Positions 16,834 through 25,784 of a stretch of DNA of 64,000 bases are shown in pieces. Positions within the stretch are counted from its first letter, which is position 1. Every line of letters starts with the position of its first letter. The position numbers and the translations under genes were made by a program. The DNA is from Ruminococcus sp. GTDB lineage: Bacteria; Bacillota; Clostridia; Oscillospirales; Ruminococcaceae. Below the pieces are notes generated by a model. It was not told the DNA's origin. It made no database searches and was given only the letters and a program-made list of their open reading frames with translations. The stretch is from positions 1 through 64,000 of the forward strand of contig JAFXXU010000068.1 of the NCBI GenBank assembly GCA_017542125.1, read 5' to 3'.

Positions 16834-18141
16834 TTACCTGCCTTCCATAAATGTGAGATCGTAGCTGCCGTCCATAAACTTCTCGTCGCTTATGAGCCGG
16901 AGCTGCTGGTGGATGTTAGTCCTGATCCCGTCGATGACCAGCTCGCAGAGAGCGGCCTTCATCTTCCTCATAGCCTCCTCACGGGTGCCCGCACGGACTA
17001 TGAGCTTGCCTATCAGCGAATCGTAGAAGGGGGAGATCTCCACCCCCTGCACGAGATATGTGTCAAATCTTACCGAGGGACCACCCGCAACGTGGAGCAT
17101 CCCCAGCTTGCCCGTGGAAAGGGCGTTGATGCGGCATTCCACTGCCGAGCCCATAAGGGTAACATCCTTCTGTGAAAAGCGCAGAGGCACTCCCGCAGCA
17201 GTTCTTATCTGCCACTTGACCAGGTCGATGTTGGTCAGCATCTCGGTGACGCTGTGCTCCACCTGCAGGCGGATGTTCATTTCCATGAACCAGAAGCGGT
17301 TCTGCTTGTCAAGGAGGAATTCAAGGGTGCCTACACCCACATAGCCCACCCTCTTGACCGCGCGGGTGACTTTTCTGATCAGCTCCGAGCGCATGGCAGG
17401 TGAAACAGCCGGCGAGGGGGATTCCTCGATCAGCTTCTGATGCCTGCGCTGCACAGAGCAGTCCCGCTCTCCCAGGCAGACCACATTGCCCTGCTCGTCG
17501 GCGATTATCTGCATCTCGATGTGCCTTGCGGGGTAGACGTATTTCTCCATATATACCGCGCCGTCACCGAAGGCAGCCTCAGCCTCGGCGGTGGCAAGCT
17601 CAAAGCTGCCGGCAAGCTCAATTTCGTTGTTTACCAGCCTGATGCCCCTGCCGCCGCCGCCCGAGCGGGCCTTGAGCATAACAGGGTAGCCTATCTTCGA
17701 GGCAGCCGCACGGGCCTCCTCCACTCCGGGGAGGACCTCCGTGCCCCTGATAACGTCAAGACCTGCCTCTGACATAAGGTTCTTTATGGTGGTCTTGTCG
17801 CTCAGGCGCTCCATAGTCTCCGCAGCGGGGCCGATGAACACGATGCCGTTCTTTGCACAGAGCTGGGAGAAATGGGCGTTCTCGGAAAGAAAGCCGTAGC
17901 CCGCGTGGATAGCCTGGGCCTTGGATACCAGCGCCGCAGAGATTATCCTCTCCTCGTTCAGATAGCTGTCGGCAGCGGAAGCCCCGCCGATGCAGTAGCT
18001 CTCGTCGGCAAGAGCAACGTGAAGCGCGTCGCTGTCAGCCTCTGAATAAACGGCAACGGTGCTGATGCCCATTTCCTTGCAGGCGCGAATTATTCTTACC
18101 GCGATCTCGCCGCGGTTAGCTATCAGGACTTTTGAAAACAT
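16834..18141 (-). CDS. accC: Acetyl-CoA carboxylase biotin carboxylase subunit
   Basis: 435 aa. It opens with the classic FSKVLIANRGEIAVRIIRAC. The ATP-grasp core has KARSGGGGRGIR and EMNIRLQVEHSVTE; ERDCSVQRRHQKLIEE carries the glycine-rich-loop and catalytic residues. It carboxylates the biotin of AccB using ATP and bicarbonate. It overlaps fabZ by 19 bp. It is slightly shorter than the usual 445-450 aa at the C-terminus. Confidence 0.96.
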   Translation of the reverse strand: MFSKVLIANRGEIAVRIIRACKEMGISTVAVYSEADSDALHVALADESYCIGGASAADSYLNEERIISAALVSKAQAIHAGYGFLSENAHFSQLCAKNGIVFIGPAAETMERLSDKTTIKNLMSEAGLDVIRGTEVLPGVEEARAAASKIGYPVMLKARSGGGGRGIRLVNNEIELAGSFELATAEAEAAFGDGAVYMEKYVYPARHIEMQIIADEQGNVVCLGERDCSVQRRHQKLIEESPSPAVSPAMRSELIRKVTRAVKRVGYVGVGTLEFLLDKQNRFWFMEMNIRLQVEHSVTEMLTNIDLVKWQIRTAAGVPLRFSQKDVTLMGSAVECRINALSTGKLGMLHVAGGPSVRFDTYLVQGVEISPFYDSLIGKLIVRAGTREEAMRKMKAALCELVIDGIRTNIHQQLRLISDEKFMDGSYDLTFMEGR

Positions 18142-18560
18142 GATTCACGCTCCTTGAGTGCGAATGAGAACTCCGCCTTGACGCAGAGCTTGCCGTCAAC
18201 ATAGCCCTCGCCGCTGGCAAAATAAAAGGGCGGCCTGGCCTTGGTTATCCGGCAGACGGTCTCAAAGGTGTCTCCCGGCCTTACGGGGTTGCGGAACTTC
18301 ACATTGTTCAGCCCCGTGTAAAGAGGGAGCATACCCTCTCTCATCTTATCTGCAAGCAGAGCGCAGGCCGACTGGGCGAGTATTTCGCACTGTATAACAC
18401 CCGGAACGATGGGATCCCCGGGGAAGTGCCCCTTTAAAAACCATTCGTCACCTGTAACATGATATTTCCCGTGAGATTCCTCCCCCACAAGCTCTGCCTC
18501 ATCAATGAGCAGCATATTGTCGCGGTGAGGAAGTATCTCCATTATCTCTTGCTTGTTCAT
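18123..18560 (-). CDS. fabZ: 3-hydroxyacyl-ACP dehydratase
   Basis: 145 aa from ATG 18560 after AAAGGAAAC; the frame stays open upstream but only through repeat DNA. The hot-dog fold has PHRDNMLLIDE at the start and the catalytic His in GHFPGDPIVPG with the Glu of VIQCEILAQ. It removes water from 3-hydroxyacyl-ACP in the elongation cycle. There is no fabM/fabA isomerase beside it, so how unsaturated chains are made is not shown. It is the first gene after a 213-bp repeat-bearing gap in the operon. Confidence 0.95.
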   Translation of the reverse strand: MNKQEIMEILPHRDNMLLIDEAELVGEESHGKYHVTGDEWFLKGHFPGDPIVPGVIQCEILAQSACALLADKMREGMLPLYTGLNNVKFRNPVRPGDTFETVCRITKARPPFYFASGEGYVDGKLCVKAEFSFALKERESCFQKS

Positions 18561-18627
18561 AAAACTGTTTCCTTTCGTTGCCCCACCGGTGTTGTTTGGA
18601 GAACCGGCTGTTTTTGTGTCTGACTTG

Positions 18628-18762
18628 AATGCACAATGAAGGTGTGCGCCTGCGGCGCACATTATGCCCATTCGGGCACCGCAGAAAGCATTATGCTCCT
18701 GACTGTGCGTGCTATACACAACGATATATCGGCGCAAAGCGCCGATACCTTAATTGTGCATT
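18628..18762. repeat. GCAC inverted-repeat element with internal hairpins
   Basis: The 213-bp gap between accB and fabZ holds a 135-bp element bounded by AATGCACAAT (18628-18637) and its complement ATTGTGCATT (18753-18762). Inside are GTGCGCC-TGC-GGCGCAC (18644-18660) and TATCGGCGC-AAA-GCGCCGATA (18727-18747). A relative with the same termini and GAAGGTG lies at 36556-36634. It looks like a short non-coding palindromic element inserted in the operon. Confidence 0.75.
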
Positions 18763-18773
18763 GAAATAAGGTG

Positions 18774-19223
18774 TCAGACTTTCTTCATTCTGAACAATTC
18801 AGCTCCGTAGTCTACGACCTGGCCGTTCTCGACGCAGATCTCGGTGATATAGCCGTCCTGCTCGGCGGGGAGCTCGTTCATAAGCTTCATAGCCTCGACG
18901 ATACAGAGGGTCTGCCCCTTGGTGACCTTATCACCCACCTTGACGAAGGGCTCGGCGTTCTCGGCGGGGGCGGTATAGAACACGCCCACCATAGGCGATT
19001 TTACCGAGATAAAATCGGGTGCGGCGATCTCCTCTCTGGGAGCGGCGGGAGCAGGCACAGCTGCGGCTACCGCAGAGGCGGCAGCGGGTTGAGGGGGAGG
19101 CATCATCATAGGGGGAGCCACCCTCTCGAGGCGCACGTTGCCGGTGGTCTCGTTTATTTCAAGTGCGGTAAGCTCCAGCTCCTTCATAAGCTCGGCATAC
19201 CTTCTGATGCTCTGTTCGTTCAT
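18774..19223 (-). CDS. accB: Acetyl-CoA carboxylase biotin carboxyl carrier protein
   Basis: 149 aa. The N-terminal helix (residues 1-30) is joined by a flexible Ala/Pro linker (about 45-70) to the C-terminal biotinyl domain, with the biotin Lys about 113 in VEAMKLMNELP. It carries carboxybiotin between AccC and AccAD in the cytoplasm. It stands between fabF (upstream) and fabZ, with the repeat element behind it. Confidence 0.95.
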   Translation of the reverse strand: MNEQSIRRYAELMKELELTALEINETTGNVRLERVAPPMMMPPPQPAAASAVAAAVPAPAAPREEIAAPDFISVKSPMVGVFYTAPAENAEPFVKVGDKVTKGQTLCIVEAMKLMNELPAEQDGYITEICVENGQVVDYGAELFRMKKV

Positions 19224-19248
19224 AAAAACACCATTCCTTTTCGGGGGA

Positions 19249-20487
19249 TCAGGCCCTTCTGAAAGCTACGCAGGCATTGTGCCCGCCGAAGCCCAGGGAG
19301 TTTGAGAGAGCCAGGTCGATGTCGGTCTTTACCGCCGTGTTGGGGCAGTAGTTGAGATCGCACTCCGGGTCGGGTTCGTTGAGATTTATCGTCGGAGGTA
19401 TTATGCCCTCGCAGAGAGCCTTTACACAGGCGATAGCCTCGATAGCGCCCGCAGCGCCCAGCATATGTCCGGTCATGGACTTGGTGGAGCTGATAAAAGC
19501 ATCCTTAGCCTTGTCCCCCAGAGCCAGCTTGACCGCCTTGGTCTCGGACTTGTCGTTGAGGGGGGTGCCGGTGCCGTGAGCGTTGATGTAGATCCTGTCG
19601 CTGTCGGTGCAGCCTGCCTCTTCAAGAGCTTGCTTCATAGCCCTGGATGCTCCGCCCGCCTCGGGGTCGGGAGCAGTGATGTGGTGAGCATCGCAGGTGG
19701 AGCCGTAGCCCACGGCCTCGGCGTAGATCTTTGCCCCTCTGGCCTTGGCGTGCTCGTACTCCTCAAGTATCAGAGCCGCGCCGCCCTCGCCGATAACGAA
19801 GCCTCCGCGCCTCTTGTCAAAGGGCAGGGATGCAGCGTCGGGATCCTCGGAGACCGAGAGCGCCTGCATATTGATGAAGCCCGCCACGCCTATATCGGTG
19901 ATGGCAGCCTCGCAGCCGCCGGTGATGACAGCATCAGCATAGCCGTGCCTGATAGCGCGGATAGCCTCGCCTATGGCATTGGAGCCGGAAGCGCAGGCGG
20001 TTACCGCCGGGAGGGCTGCTCCCTGGCAGTTGAAGCGGATAGCGATCATTCCCGCAGCCATATTGGCGATCATCATGGGAACGAAGTAGGGGGATACCCT
20101 GCGGGGACCCTTTTCCATCAGCTTGGTGTGCTCGGCAGCAAAGGAGGATATGCCACCGATGCCGGAGCCGAAATAAACCGCGAACCTGTCGGGGTCCACC
20201 GTGCCGAGGATGCCGCTGTCGTCAACAGCCTCCTGTGCGGCGGCAAGGCCGAACATTGAGTATCTGTCGGTCTTGATGATGTCGTTCTTTTCAAGGATGG
20301 TATGGGGGTCGAAGCCCTTGACCTCGGCTGCCAGCTTGGTCTTGAAGTTTGCGGTGTCAAAGAGGGTGATGGGCGCGATGCCGTTCTTTCCCTCGATCAT
20401 TGCCTTCCAGCTCTCATCTGCGGTGAGACCTATGGGAGTTACCGCTCCGATGCCTGTTACTGCTACTCTGCGAATCTTATTATCCAT
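19249..20487 (-). CDS. fabF: 3-oxoacyl-ACP synthase II
   Basis: 412 aa from ATG 20487, placed 9 nt after AAAGGA; a TTG at 20505 overlaps that site and is rejected. The catalytic Cys lies in VTACASGSNAIG, and the two histidines in NAHGTGTPLND and KSMTGHMLGAAG. It condenses malonyl-ACP with acyl-ACP. No fabH (initiating synthase) is in the cluster. The start motif RRVAVTGIGAVTPIG is typical. Confidence 0.96.
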   Translation of the reverse strand: MDNKIRRVAVTGIGAVTPIGLTADESWKAMIEGKNGIAPITLFDTANFKTKLAAEVKGFDPHTILEKNDIIKTDRYSMFGLAAAQEAVDDSGILGTVDPDRFAVYFGSGIGGISSFAAEHTKLMEKGPRRVSPYFVPMMIANMAAGMIAIRFNCQGAALPAVTACASGSNAIGEAIRAIRHGYADAVITGGCEAAITDIGVAGFINMQALSVSEDPDAASLPFDKRRGGFVIGEGGAALILEEYEHAKARGAKIYAEAVGYGSTCDAHHITAPDPEAGGASRAMKQALEEAGCTDSDRIYINAHGTGTPLNDKSETKAVKLALGDKAKDAFISSTKSMTGHMLGAAGAIEAIACVKALCEGIIPPTINLNEPDPECDLNYCPNTAVKTDIDLALSNSLGFGGHNACVAFRRA

Positions 20488-20514
20488 TCTATTAGTTCCT
20501 TTCAATGGGGATGA

Positions 20515-21249
20515 TCACATTCCGAGGCCGCCGTCCACTCTGAGGACTACGCCCGTAACATAGGGTGAGGTCACGAGGAATGCCGCCGCGCCTGCGATAT
20601 CGTCGGGGGTGCCGGGGCGTCCGAGAGGGATCTGAGCTGCCAGAGGGTTGTTCTCGGCGCTGATGTCAGCGGTCATATCGGTCTGGATAAAGCCGGGAGC
20701 TATGGCGTTGCAGGTGATGTTCTTAGATGCGAACTCACGGGCAACGGTCTTGGTCAGACCCACCAGACCTGCCTTCGAGGCGCTGTAATTGGCCTGCCCC
20801 GCGTTTCCGCTGAGACCCGATACCGACGAGATATTCACGATCCTGCCGCACTTGTTCTTCATAAAGAGCCTTGAACAGTGCTTGATCATATTGAAGGCGC
20901 CCTTGAGGTTCACGCTGATGACGTCGTCGAACTGCTTCTCGTTCATCATCATAAGCAGACCGTCACGGGTGATGCCTGCGTTGTTTATAAGTACGGTCAC
21001 ATTCTCAAAGTCCTTGCCGACCTGTGTGATGACCTGCTTGGTCTGCTCGAAATCAGCCACGTTGCAGCTGTAGAATGCAGTCTTGACGCCGTATTCCTTC
21101 TCGCATACAGCGCAGACCTCGGCGGCCTGATCGTTGTTGCCGATGTCCAGCAGAGCGATGTCGGCCCCAAGTGAAGCCAGCTTCTTTGCGATAGCCGCGC
21201 CGATGCCGCGGGATCCGCCCGTAACGATAGCGGTGTTGCCTTTAAGCAT
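20515..21249 (-). CDS. fabG: 3-oxoacyl-ACP reductase
   Basis: 244 aa short-chain dehydrogenase. The NADP site is VTGGSRGIGAAIA (about 8-20), then NNAG, catalytic Ser in VNISSVSG, and Tyr/Lys in ANYSASKAG. The C-terminus VLRVDGGLGM is characteristic of FabG. It reduces 3-oxoacyl-ACP. It lies 12 bp after fabD. Confidence 0.96.
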   Translation of the reverse strand: MLKGNTAIVTGGSRGIGAAIAKKLASLGADIALLDIGNNDQAAEVCAVCEKEYGVKTAFYSCNVADFEQTKQVITQVGKDFENVTVLINNAGITRDGLLMMMNEKQFDDVISVNLKGAFNMIKHCSRLFMKNKCGRIVNISSVSGLSGNAGQANYSASKAGLVGLTKTVAREFASKNITCNAIAPGFIQTDMTADISAENNPLAAQIPLGRPGTPDDIAGAAAFLVTSPYVTGVVLRVDGGLGM

Positions 21250-21261
21250 AGTTGTCTCCTC

Positions 21262-22173
21262 TCAGCCGAGCTCTGCGATAACAGCGTCCAGACCCTCTTT
21301 GCTTGTTACGCAGAAGGTCCTGACGTCCTTGTCGATGCGCCCTATCAGCCCGACGAGGGTGTTGCCCGCTCCGAGCTCGATGAACGTATCCACGCCCTCG
21401 GCTATCATATTTTTAATGAGCTCCTCCCACTTTACAGGTGAGCAGATCTGCTTTGAGAGCAGCTGCTTCATATCCTCGCCGTAGGGGAGAGCGGTGTAAT
21501 TGGAGTAAAGGGGTATTGCGGGAGCATTGAGCTCAAAGCCCTGAAGCGCCTCTGCGAATTCCGCCGCTGCGCTCTCCATAAAGGGGGAGTGGAAGCCGCC
21601 GGATACCTTAAGGGGTACGGCTCTTCCCCCTGCAGCCTTGACGGCAGCGGTCAGCGCAGGGATGGTCTCTTTAACTGCGGCGCAGGTGACCTGACCCTGG
21701 CAGTTGTAGTTCACGGGGTAAGCCCGGTCAAGCTCTGCGCAGATGCTCTCCACCTGCTCGTTTGAAAGCTTGAGCACCGCAGCCATGGCAGCGGGGTATT
21801 CCTCCGCAGCCTTCTGCATCAGCTCGCCCCTCTTGCAGACGATCTTAAAGCCGTCCTCTAGGGAGGCAGCCCCCGAGTAGGTCAGTGCGGCGATCTCTCC
21901 GAGAGAGAAGCCGGCGGTCATATCTGCCTTGATGCCTGCCTCGGTCAGGGCGGCAGCTGCCGCAAGCTCCACCGCGAAAAGGCAGGGCTGGGTGTTTTTT
22001 GTGAGGGTGAGATCCTCGTCGCTGCCCTCAAAGCACATAGCCGAGGTGCCCTCTCTGAGCTCATCCAGCTTTGAGAATACCTCTCTTGCAGCCTCAGAGG
22101 CGTCATATATCTCTTTTCCCATGCCGGGACGCTGTGCGCCCTGACCCGAGAAAACGAAAGCTATCTTACCCAT
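21262..22173 (-). CDS. fabD: Malonyl-CoA:ACP transacylase
   Basis: 303 aa. The nucleophile Ser is in AGFSLGEIAAL; most FabD enzymes have GHSLGE, so Phe replaces the usual His beside the Ser. It starts with AFVFSGQGAQRPGMGKE, and the catalytic His is in SGGFHSPFM. It loads malonyl onto ACP. It overlaps fabK by 13 bp. Confidence 0.95.
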   Translation of the reverse strand: MGKIAFVFSGQGAQRPGMGKEIYDASEAAREVFSKLDELREGTSAMCFEGSDEDLTLTKNTQPCLFAVELAAAAALTEAGIKADMTAGFSLGEIAALTYSGAASLEDGFKIVCKRGELMQKAAEEYPAAMAAVLKLSNEQVESICAELDRAYPVNYNCQGQVTCAAVKETIPALTAAVKAAGGRAVPLKVSGGFHSPFMESAAAEFAEALQGFELNAPAIPLYSNYTALPYGEDMKQLLSKQICSPVKWEELIKNMIAEGVDTFIELGAGNTLVGLIGRIDKDVRTFCVTSKEGLDAVIAELG

Positions 22174-23105
22174 TTTGCAGCTCCTTTCAGCAGGGGCTCG
22201 GCTTCCTCGCAGAGCTCTCTGACTATATCCGCTGCGGGCTGAACAGCCTTAACCATAGCCGCCGACTGCCCCGCCAGGAAGCAGCCCTCCTCGGTGTTAC
22301 CGTCAACTACAGCCTTGCGCAGCGAGCCTGCACCGAGAGCCTCCAGCTCCTCGTCGGAGATCTGGGTGTACTCGGCCTTCAGGTATTCTCTCTGGAAATT
22401 CGTCCTCAGGGCTCTGACGGGATGTCCGAGCCTTCTGCCCGTTACCATAGTACAGAGATCCTTGGCCTTGACGATCTTTTCCTTGTATGTGGGGTGGATG
22501 CTGCACTCCTCGGCGGCAAGGAACCTTGTTCCCACCTGGACGCCGCAGGCCCCCAGCATAAATGCCGCAGCCACACCTCTGCCGTCGGCGATGCCCCCCG
22601 CCGCGATGACGGGTATCTTCACCGTGTCGGCGATCTGAGGCACCAGGACTATTGTGGCGAGCTCGCCGATATGCCCTCCGCTCTCGCCGCCCTCAGCGAT
22701 GACAGCCGAGGCGCCCAGCCTCTCCATCAGCTTGGCCAGCGCGGTGGAAGCCACTACGGGTATCACCTTGATCCCCGCATCCTTCCAGAGCTGCATATAC
22801 TTTGAGGGGTTGCCCGCACCGGTGGTGACCACGCTCACCTTTTCTTCCGCAACGACCTCAGCCACCGCATCGGCATAGGGTGAAAGGAGCATTATGTTGA
22901 CGCCGAAGGGCTTGTCGGTAAGCTCCTTGGCGGTCTTTATCTGTGCGCGGACATAGTCGGCGTCGGCATTTCCTGCTGCAATAATACCAAGACCGCCGCC
23001 GTTAGAAACGGCAGCGGCAAGTTTTCCGTCAGCGATCCATGCCATTCCGCCCTGAAATACAGGATACTCGATGCCGAGCATCTCGCAAAGACAGCTGTTT
23101 ATCAT
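22161..23105 (-). CDS. fabK: Enoyl-ACP reductase, FMN-dependent
   Basis: 314 aa, nitronate monooxygenase-like TIM barrel (EYPVFQGGMAWIADGKLAAA, then SGGHIGELATIVLVPQI and IPVIAAGGIADGRG for FMN phosphate binding). It is the FabK type, which reduces trans-2-enoyl-ACP with NAD(P)H and FMN and is not related to FabI. No fabI or fabL is present here. It starts 4 bp after the acpP stop, with AGGAATAAG upstream. Confidence 0.94.
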   Translation of the reverse strand: MINSCLCEMLGIEYPVFQGGMAWIADGKLAAAVSNGGGLGIIAAGNADADYVRAQIKTAKELTDKPFGVNIMLLSPYADAVAEVVAEEKVSVVTTGAGNPSKYMQLWKDAGIKVIPVVASTALAKLMERLGASAVIAEGGESGGHIGELATIVLVPQIADTVKIPVIAAGGIADGRGVAAAFMLGACGVQVGTRFLAAEECSIHPTYKEKIVKAKDLCTMVTGRRLGHPVRALRTNFQREYLKAEYTQISDEELEALGAGSLRKAVVDGNTEEGCFLAGQSAAMVKAVQPAADIVRELCEEAEPLLKGAAKWVR

Positions 23106-23109
23106 ATTC

Positions 23110-23331
23110 TTATTCCTGCTTGTTCTCGATGAACTCTACGAGATCTCCGACGGTCTCCAGCTTCTGGTCAAGCTCCAGCTCGATGCCCAGCTCGTCCTCA
23201 AGGTTCATCATCAGGTCAACGGTGTCGAGGGAGTCGATACCCAGATCTCTGAAGGTAGAGCTTGTCTTGATCTCGGAAGGATCACACTCGATCCTCTCGG
23301 CGATTATCTTAGCAACAGTTTCAAATACCAT
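23110..23331 (-). CDS. acpP: Acyl carrier protein
   Basis: 73 aa, acidic four-helix protein. The phosphopantetheine Ser is about residue 34 in LGIDSLDTVDL. It is the first gene of the fatty-acid operon, with GGAGGAAAT upstream. Confidence 0.96.
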   Translation of the reverse strand: MVFETVAKIIAERIECDPSEIKTSSTFRDLGIDSLDTVDLMMNLEDELGIELELDQKLETVGDLVEFIENKQE

Positions 23332-23363
23332 TTTTAATTTCCTCCGTCAATTAAAATATTATG

Positions 23364-23418
23364 TAGGTTATCAATGTTAACCTAAACACAGTATAGCCTT
23401 ATATCCTCTCTTTGTCAA
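23364..23418 (-). promoter_or_regulatory. Fatty-acid operon promoter with overlapping palindromic operator
   Basis: On the minus strand, TTGACA (23413-23418), 17 bp, TATACT (23390-23395). At the expected start site lies TAGGTTA (23364-23370), 7 bp, TAACCTA (23378-23384), a perfect 7-bp-arm palindrome. It does not match the FapR or FabT consensus as I know them. It is well placed for repression, and the TetR gene that ends the operon is the natural candidate. Confidence 0.82.
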
Positions 23419-23520
23419 TGAAGAACAGCCCGATTTTACAAAATATTAACTATTCCCGCGGCTGAAATCGACAGCCTCGGGAGCCCCGCCGGTATCCTTG
23501 TTTATAATGCCAAAAAAGCG

Positions 23521-23549
23521 TTGACAATACGAAAAAATTTTGATATAAT
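23521..23549 (+). promoter_or_regulatory. Sigma-A promoter for the 23593 gene
   Basis: TTGACA at 23521-23526, 17 bp, TATAAT at 23544-23549. The gene start follows 44 bp later. It diverges from the fatty-acid promoter about 100 bp away. Confidence 0.88.
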
Positions 23550-23592
23550 TTAATTCGTGGATAATATCTTTATGCTGGGAGGAGGAACAGTG

Positions 23593-24276
23593 ATGAACAA
23601 AAAAATGGCTGTGGGCGTTATACTCCTGATGCTGGGGCTGATAGCGCTGGCTCTTATAGCCACGGAAATATACGGCGTTCTGTTCAACAGGGTGAATATC
23701 GAGGATAAGACCTATTATTCCTTTGAGGAGGGCGAGCTGGGCGAATGCGAGTTGAAATATGTCCTCGGCAAGACGGGGGAGCTCAAGGTCAGAAAGACCG
23801 TATTCGGCATCCCGCTCTTGAACGCGGATGCTTCTCTCTACGCCATAGTTGACAACGGCGGGTATGTGTTCCTCCAGGTGGATAAGGACAGGGATAAGTT
23901 CGACAGCCTTATGGCTCAGACCGACAGCTACAAGTCCGGCACCGGCACCGCCTCCGAAAGCGTGAGCTTCCTGGGCAAGGCGGTGGAGATGACCGACGAG
24001 CAGATGGCCCTGGTAACAGAATACTTTGCCGAAAAGGGCGTCAGCACCGAGGTGTGGATGAACAACACCTCCCTTTACGTCCTTGTTCAGACGGATACGG
24101 TTCTGCTGATAATACAGTGCTGTATCAGCGGAGGCATGATGCTTATCGGCATTATCCTGCTGATACTCTCCAGGCGCGACAGGTTCGGTGAGACCGTTTA
24201 CGTCGGCGAGGAGCCCCCGGCTCTTGCCGAGGCTCCCGCTGAGGCTGAGACCCCTGCGGAGGGCAATGAAGAATAA
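23593..24276 (+). CDS. Two-helix membrane protein of unknown function
   Basis: 227 aa from ATG 23593, after GGAGGAAC. There is one membrane helix near residues 5-25 (AVGVILLMLGLIALALIA) and a second near 175-200 (LIIQCCISGGMMLIGIILLI), with a soluble domain of about 145 aa between them that probably faces outside, and an acidic Pro/Ala/Glu tail (PPALAEAPAEAETPAE). I do not recognise the family. It is a single-gene unit with a consensus promoter and a terminator. Confidence 0.75.
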   Translation: MNKKMAVGVILLMLGLIALALIATEIYGVLFNRVNIEDKTYYSFEEGELGECELKYVLGKTGELKVRKTVFGIPLLNADASLYAIVDNGGYVFLQVDKDRDKFDSLMAQTDSYKSGTGTASESVSFLGKAVEMTDEQMALVTEYFAEKGVSTEVWMNNTSLYVLVQTDTVLLIIQCCISGGMMLIGIILLILSRRDRFGETVYVGEEPPALAEAPAEAETPAEGNEE

Positions 24277-24285
24277 CCGATACTG

Positions 24286-24318
24286 AAAAAGGCTGTTGCA
24301 AACGCAACAGCCTTTTTT
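24286..24318. terminator. Bidirectional intrinsic terminator
   Basis: GGCTGTTGC (24291-24299) pairs with GCAACAGCC (24304-24312), flanked by A5 on the left and T6 on the right, so it can stop the gene at 23593 and the converging ABC operon. Confidence 0.94.
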
Positions 24319-24319
24319 G

Positions 24320-25102
24320 TCATATGAGCACCTTTGAAAGGAACAGCTTCGTCCTTTCGTTTTTGGGGTTTGCGAAGAACTCCGCAGGGGGAGCCTCTTC
24401 AAGGATCTGCCCGTCGTCCATAAACATAACGCGGGAGGCTACCTCTCTGGCAAAGCCCATCTCGTGGGTCACAACGATCATTGTCATACCGCTCTCGGCA
24501 AGCTGCTTCATCAGCTGGAGCACCTCGCCCACCATTTCGGGGTCGAGGGCTGAGGTAGGCTCGTCAAAGAGCATCACCTCGGGGTTCATAGCCAGGGAGC
24601 GGACGATGGCGATCCTCTGCTTCTGACCGCCCGAAAGCTGCGAGGGGTAGGAGTCGATCTTGTCGTAGAGACCCACCTTTTCCAGCAGCTCCTCGGCCTT
24701 ATTGTTGGCCTCGGCCTCGGTGAGGATACCCAGCTTTACGGGTGCCAGGGTTATATTCTTCTTGATCGTCAGGTGGGGGAAGAGATTGAAGTGCTGGAAC
24801 ACCATCCCCATAGACTGGCGCATAAAGTTGACGCCTTTTTCGTTCAGCGTGAGAAGATCCACTCCGTCAAGGATTATCTGCCCGGAGGTGGGGCGCTCCA
24901 GCAGGTTGAGGCAGCGCAGAAATGTGCTTTTTCCGGAGCCCGAGGGCCCGATGATGACTACCTTTTCCCCCTGCTTTATGGCGGTGTTTATGCCTTTCAG
25001 GATGTGCAGGTCGCCGAATGACTTGTGCAGGTCATTGACGGTTATCAGATTTTCCAGATGCTCGGGATGTACCTTGCGAGCCTGTTCTTTAGCGGCGGTC
25101 AT
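24320..25102 (-). CDS. Polar amino acid ABC transporter, ATP-binding protein
   Basis: 260 aa. Walker [15 protein letters not shown] (about 52), signature [10 protein letters not shown], Walker [14 protein letters not shown], and the switch His in VVTHEMGF. It is of the GlnQ/HisP family, powering uptake of an amino acid. The N-terminal 15 residues overlap the permease gene by 14 bp and could be shorter in reality. It is the last gene of the operon. Confidence 0.93.
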   Translation of the reverse strand: MTAAKEQARKVHPEHLENLITVNDLHKSFGDLHILKGINTAIKQGEKVVIIGPSGSGKSTFLRCLNLLERPTSGQIILDGVDLLTLNEKGVNFMRQSMGMVFQHFNLFPHLTIKKNITLAPVKLGILTEAEANNKAEELLEKVGLYDKIDSYPSQLSGGQKQRIAIVRSLAMNPEVMLFDEPTSALDPEMVGEVLQLMKQLAESGMTMIVVTHEMGFAREVASRVMFMDDGQILEEAPPAEFFANPKNERTKLFLSKVLI

Positions 25103-25784
25103 TCTTGGCGAGCCTCCTTTCCAGCTTACCTACCAGCGAGGTAAGGATGATTACCATAATGAGATATACGGCGGCTACTGCCAGCAGCGGCAGGAATGCC
25201 TCGTAGGTGGCGGCTCTGATGATATCTCCGCCCTTGGTGAGATCCTCCATACCGATATAGCCCGCAACGGAGGTCTCTTTCAGCAGGACTATGACCTCGT
25301 TCGCCAGCGCCGGGAGCACGTTCTTGAAGGCCTGTGGCAGGATGATGTAGAACATGGTCTTGCGGTAGGAAAGGCCGAGGCTTGAGCCGGCCTCGAACTG
25401 CCCGTTGTCGATGGACATTATTCCCGAGCGGACGATCTCAGCCACATATGCGCCGGAGTTTATACCGAAGGAGAGCACCGCCACGATGATCTTGTACTTT
25501 GAGGACAGGGTCTTGAAGATAACGAAGTACATGATCAGCAGCTGCACCACCATAGGCGTGCCGCGGATGACGGTGAGGTATATCCGGCAGAAGAAATTGC
25601 CGATCTTCAGCTTGCCCGTCTTGTCGTGGGTGGAGCGTATCATCGCCACAACAAAGCCTATGATAAGACCCAGCACCGCTGCCGCGATGGTGATGATTAT
25701 AGTGTTCAGCAATCCGTTGGTGAGGTATTTCCAGCGGTCGTCCTTGATGAACGTATCCTTTAGCTTTTGTATGAAATCACTCAT
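25089..25784 (-). CDS. Polar amino acid ABC transporter, permease
   Basis: 231 aa, HisM/GlnP family, about five membrane helices. The cytoplasmic EAA loop reads [21 protein letters not shown]. It forms a homodimeric pore with the ATPase downstream. It overlaps the YfhO gene upstream by 8 bp, tying that gene to the importer. Confidence 0.92.
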   Translation of the reverse strand: MSDFIQKLKDTFIKDDRWKYLTNGLLNTIIITIAAAVLGLIIGFVVAMIRSTHDKTGKLKIGNFFCRIYLTVIRGTPMVVQLLIMYFVIFKTLSSKYKIIVAVLSFGINSGAYVAEIVRSGIMSIDNGQFEAGSSLGLSYRKTMFYIILPQAFKNVLPALANEVIVLLKETSVAGYIGMEDLTKGGDIIRAATYEAFLPLLAVAAVYLIMVIILTSLVGKLERRLAKNDRR

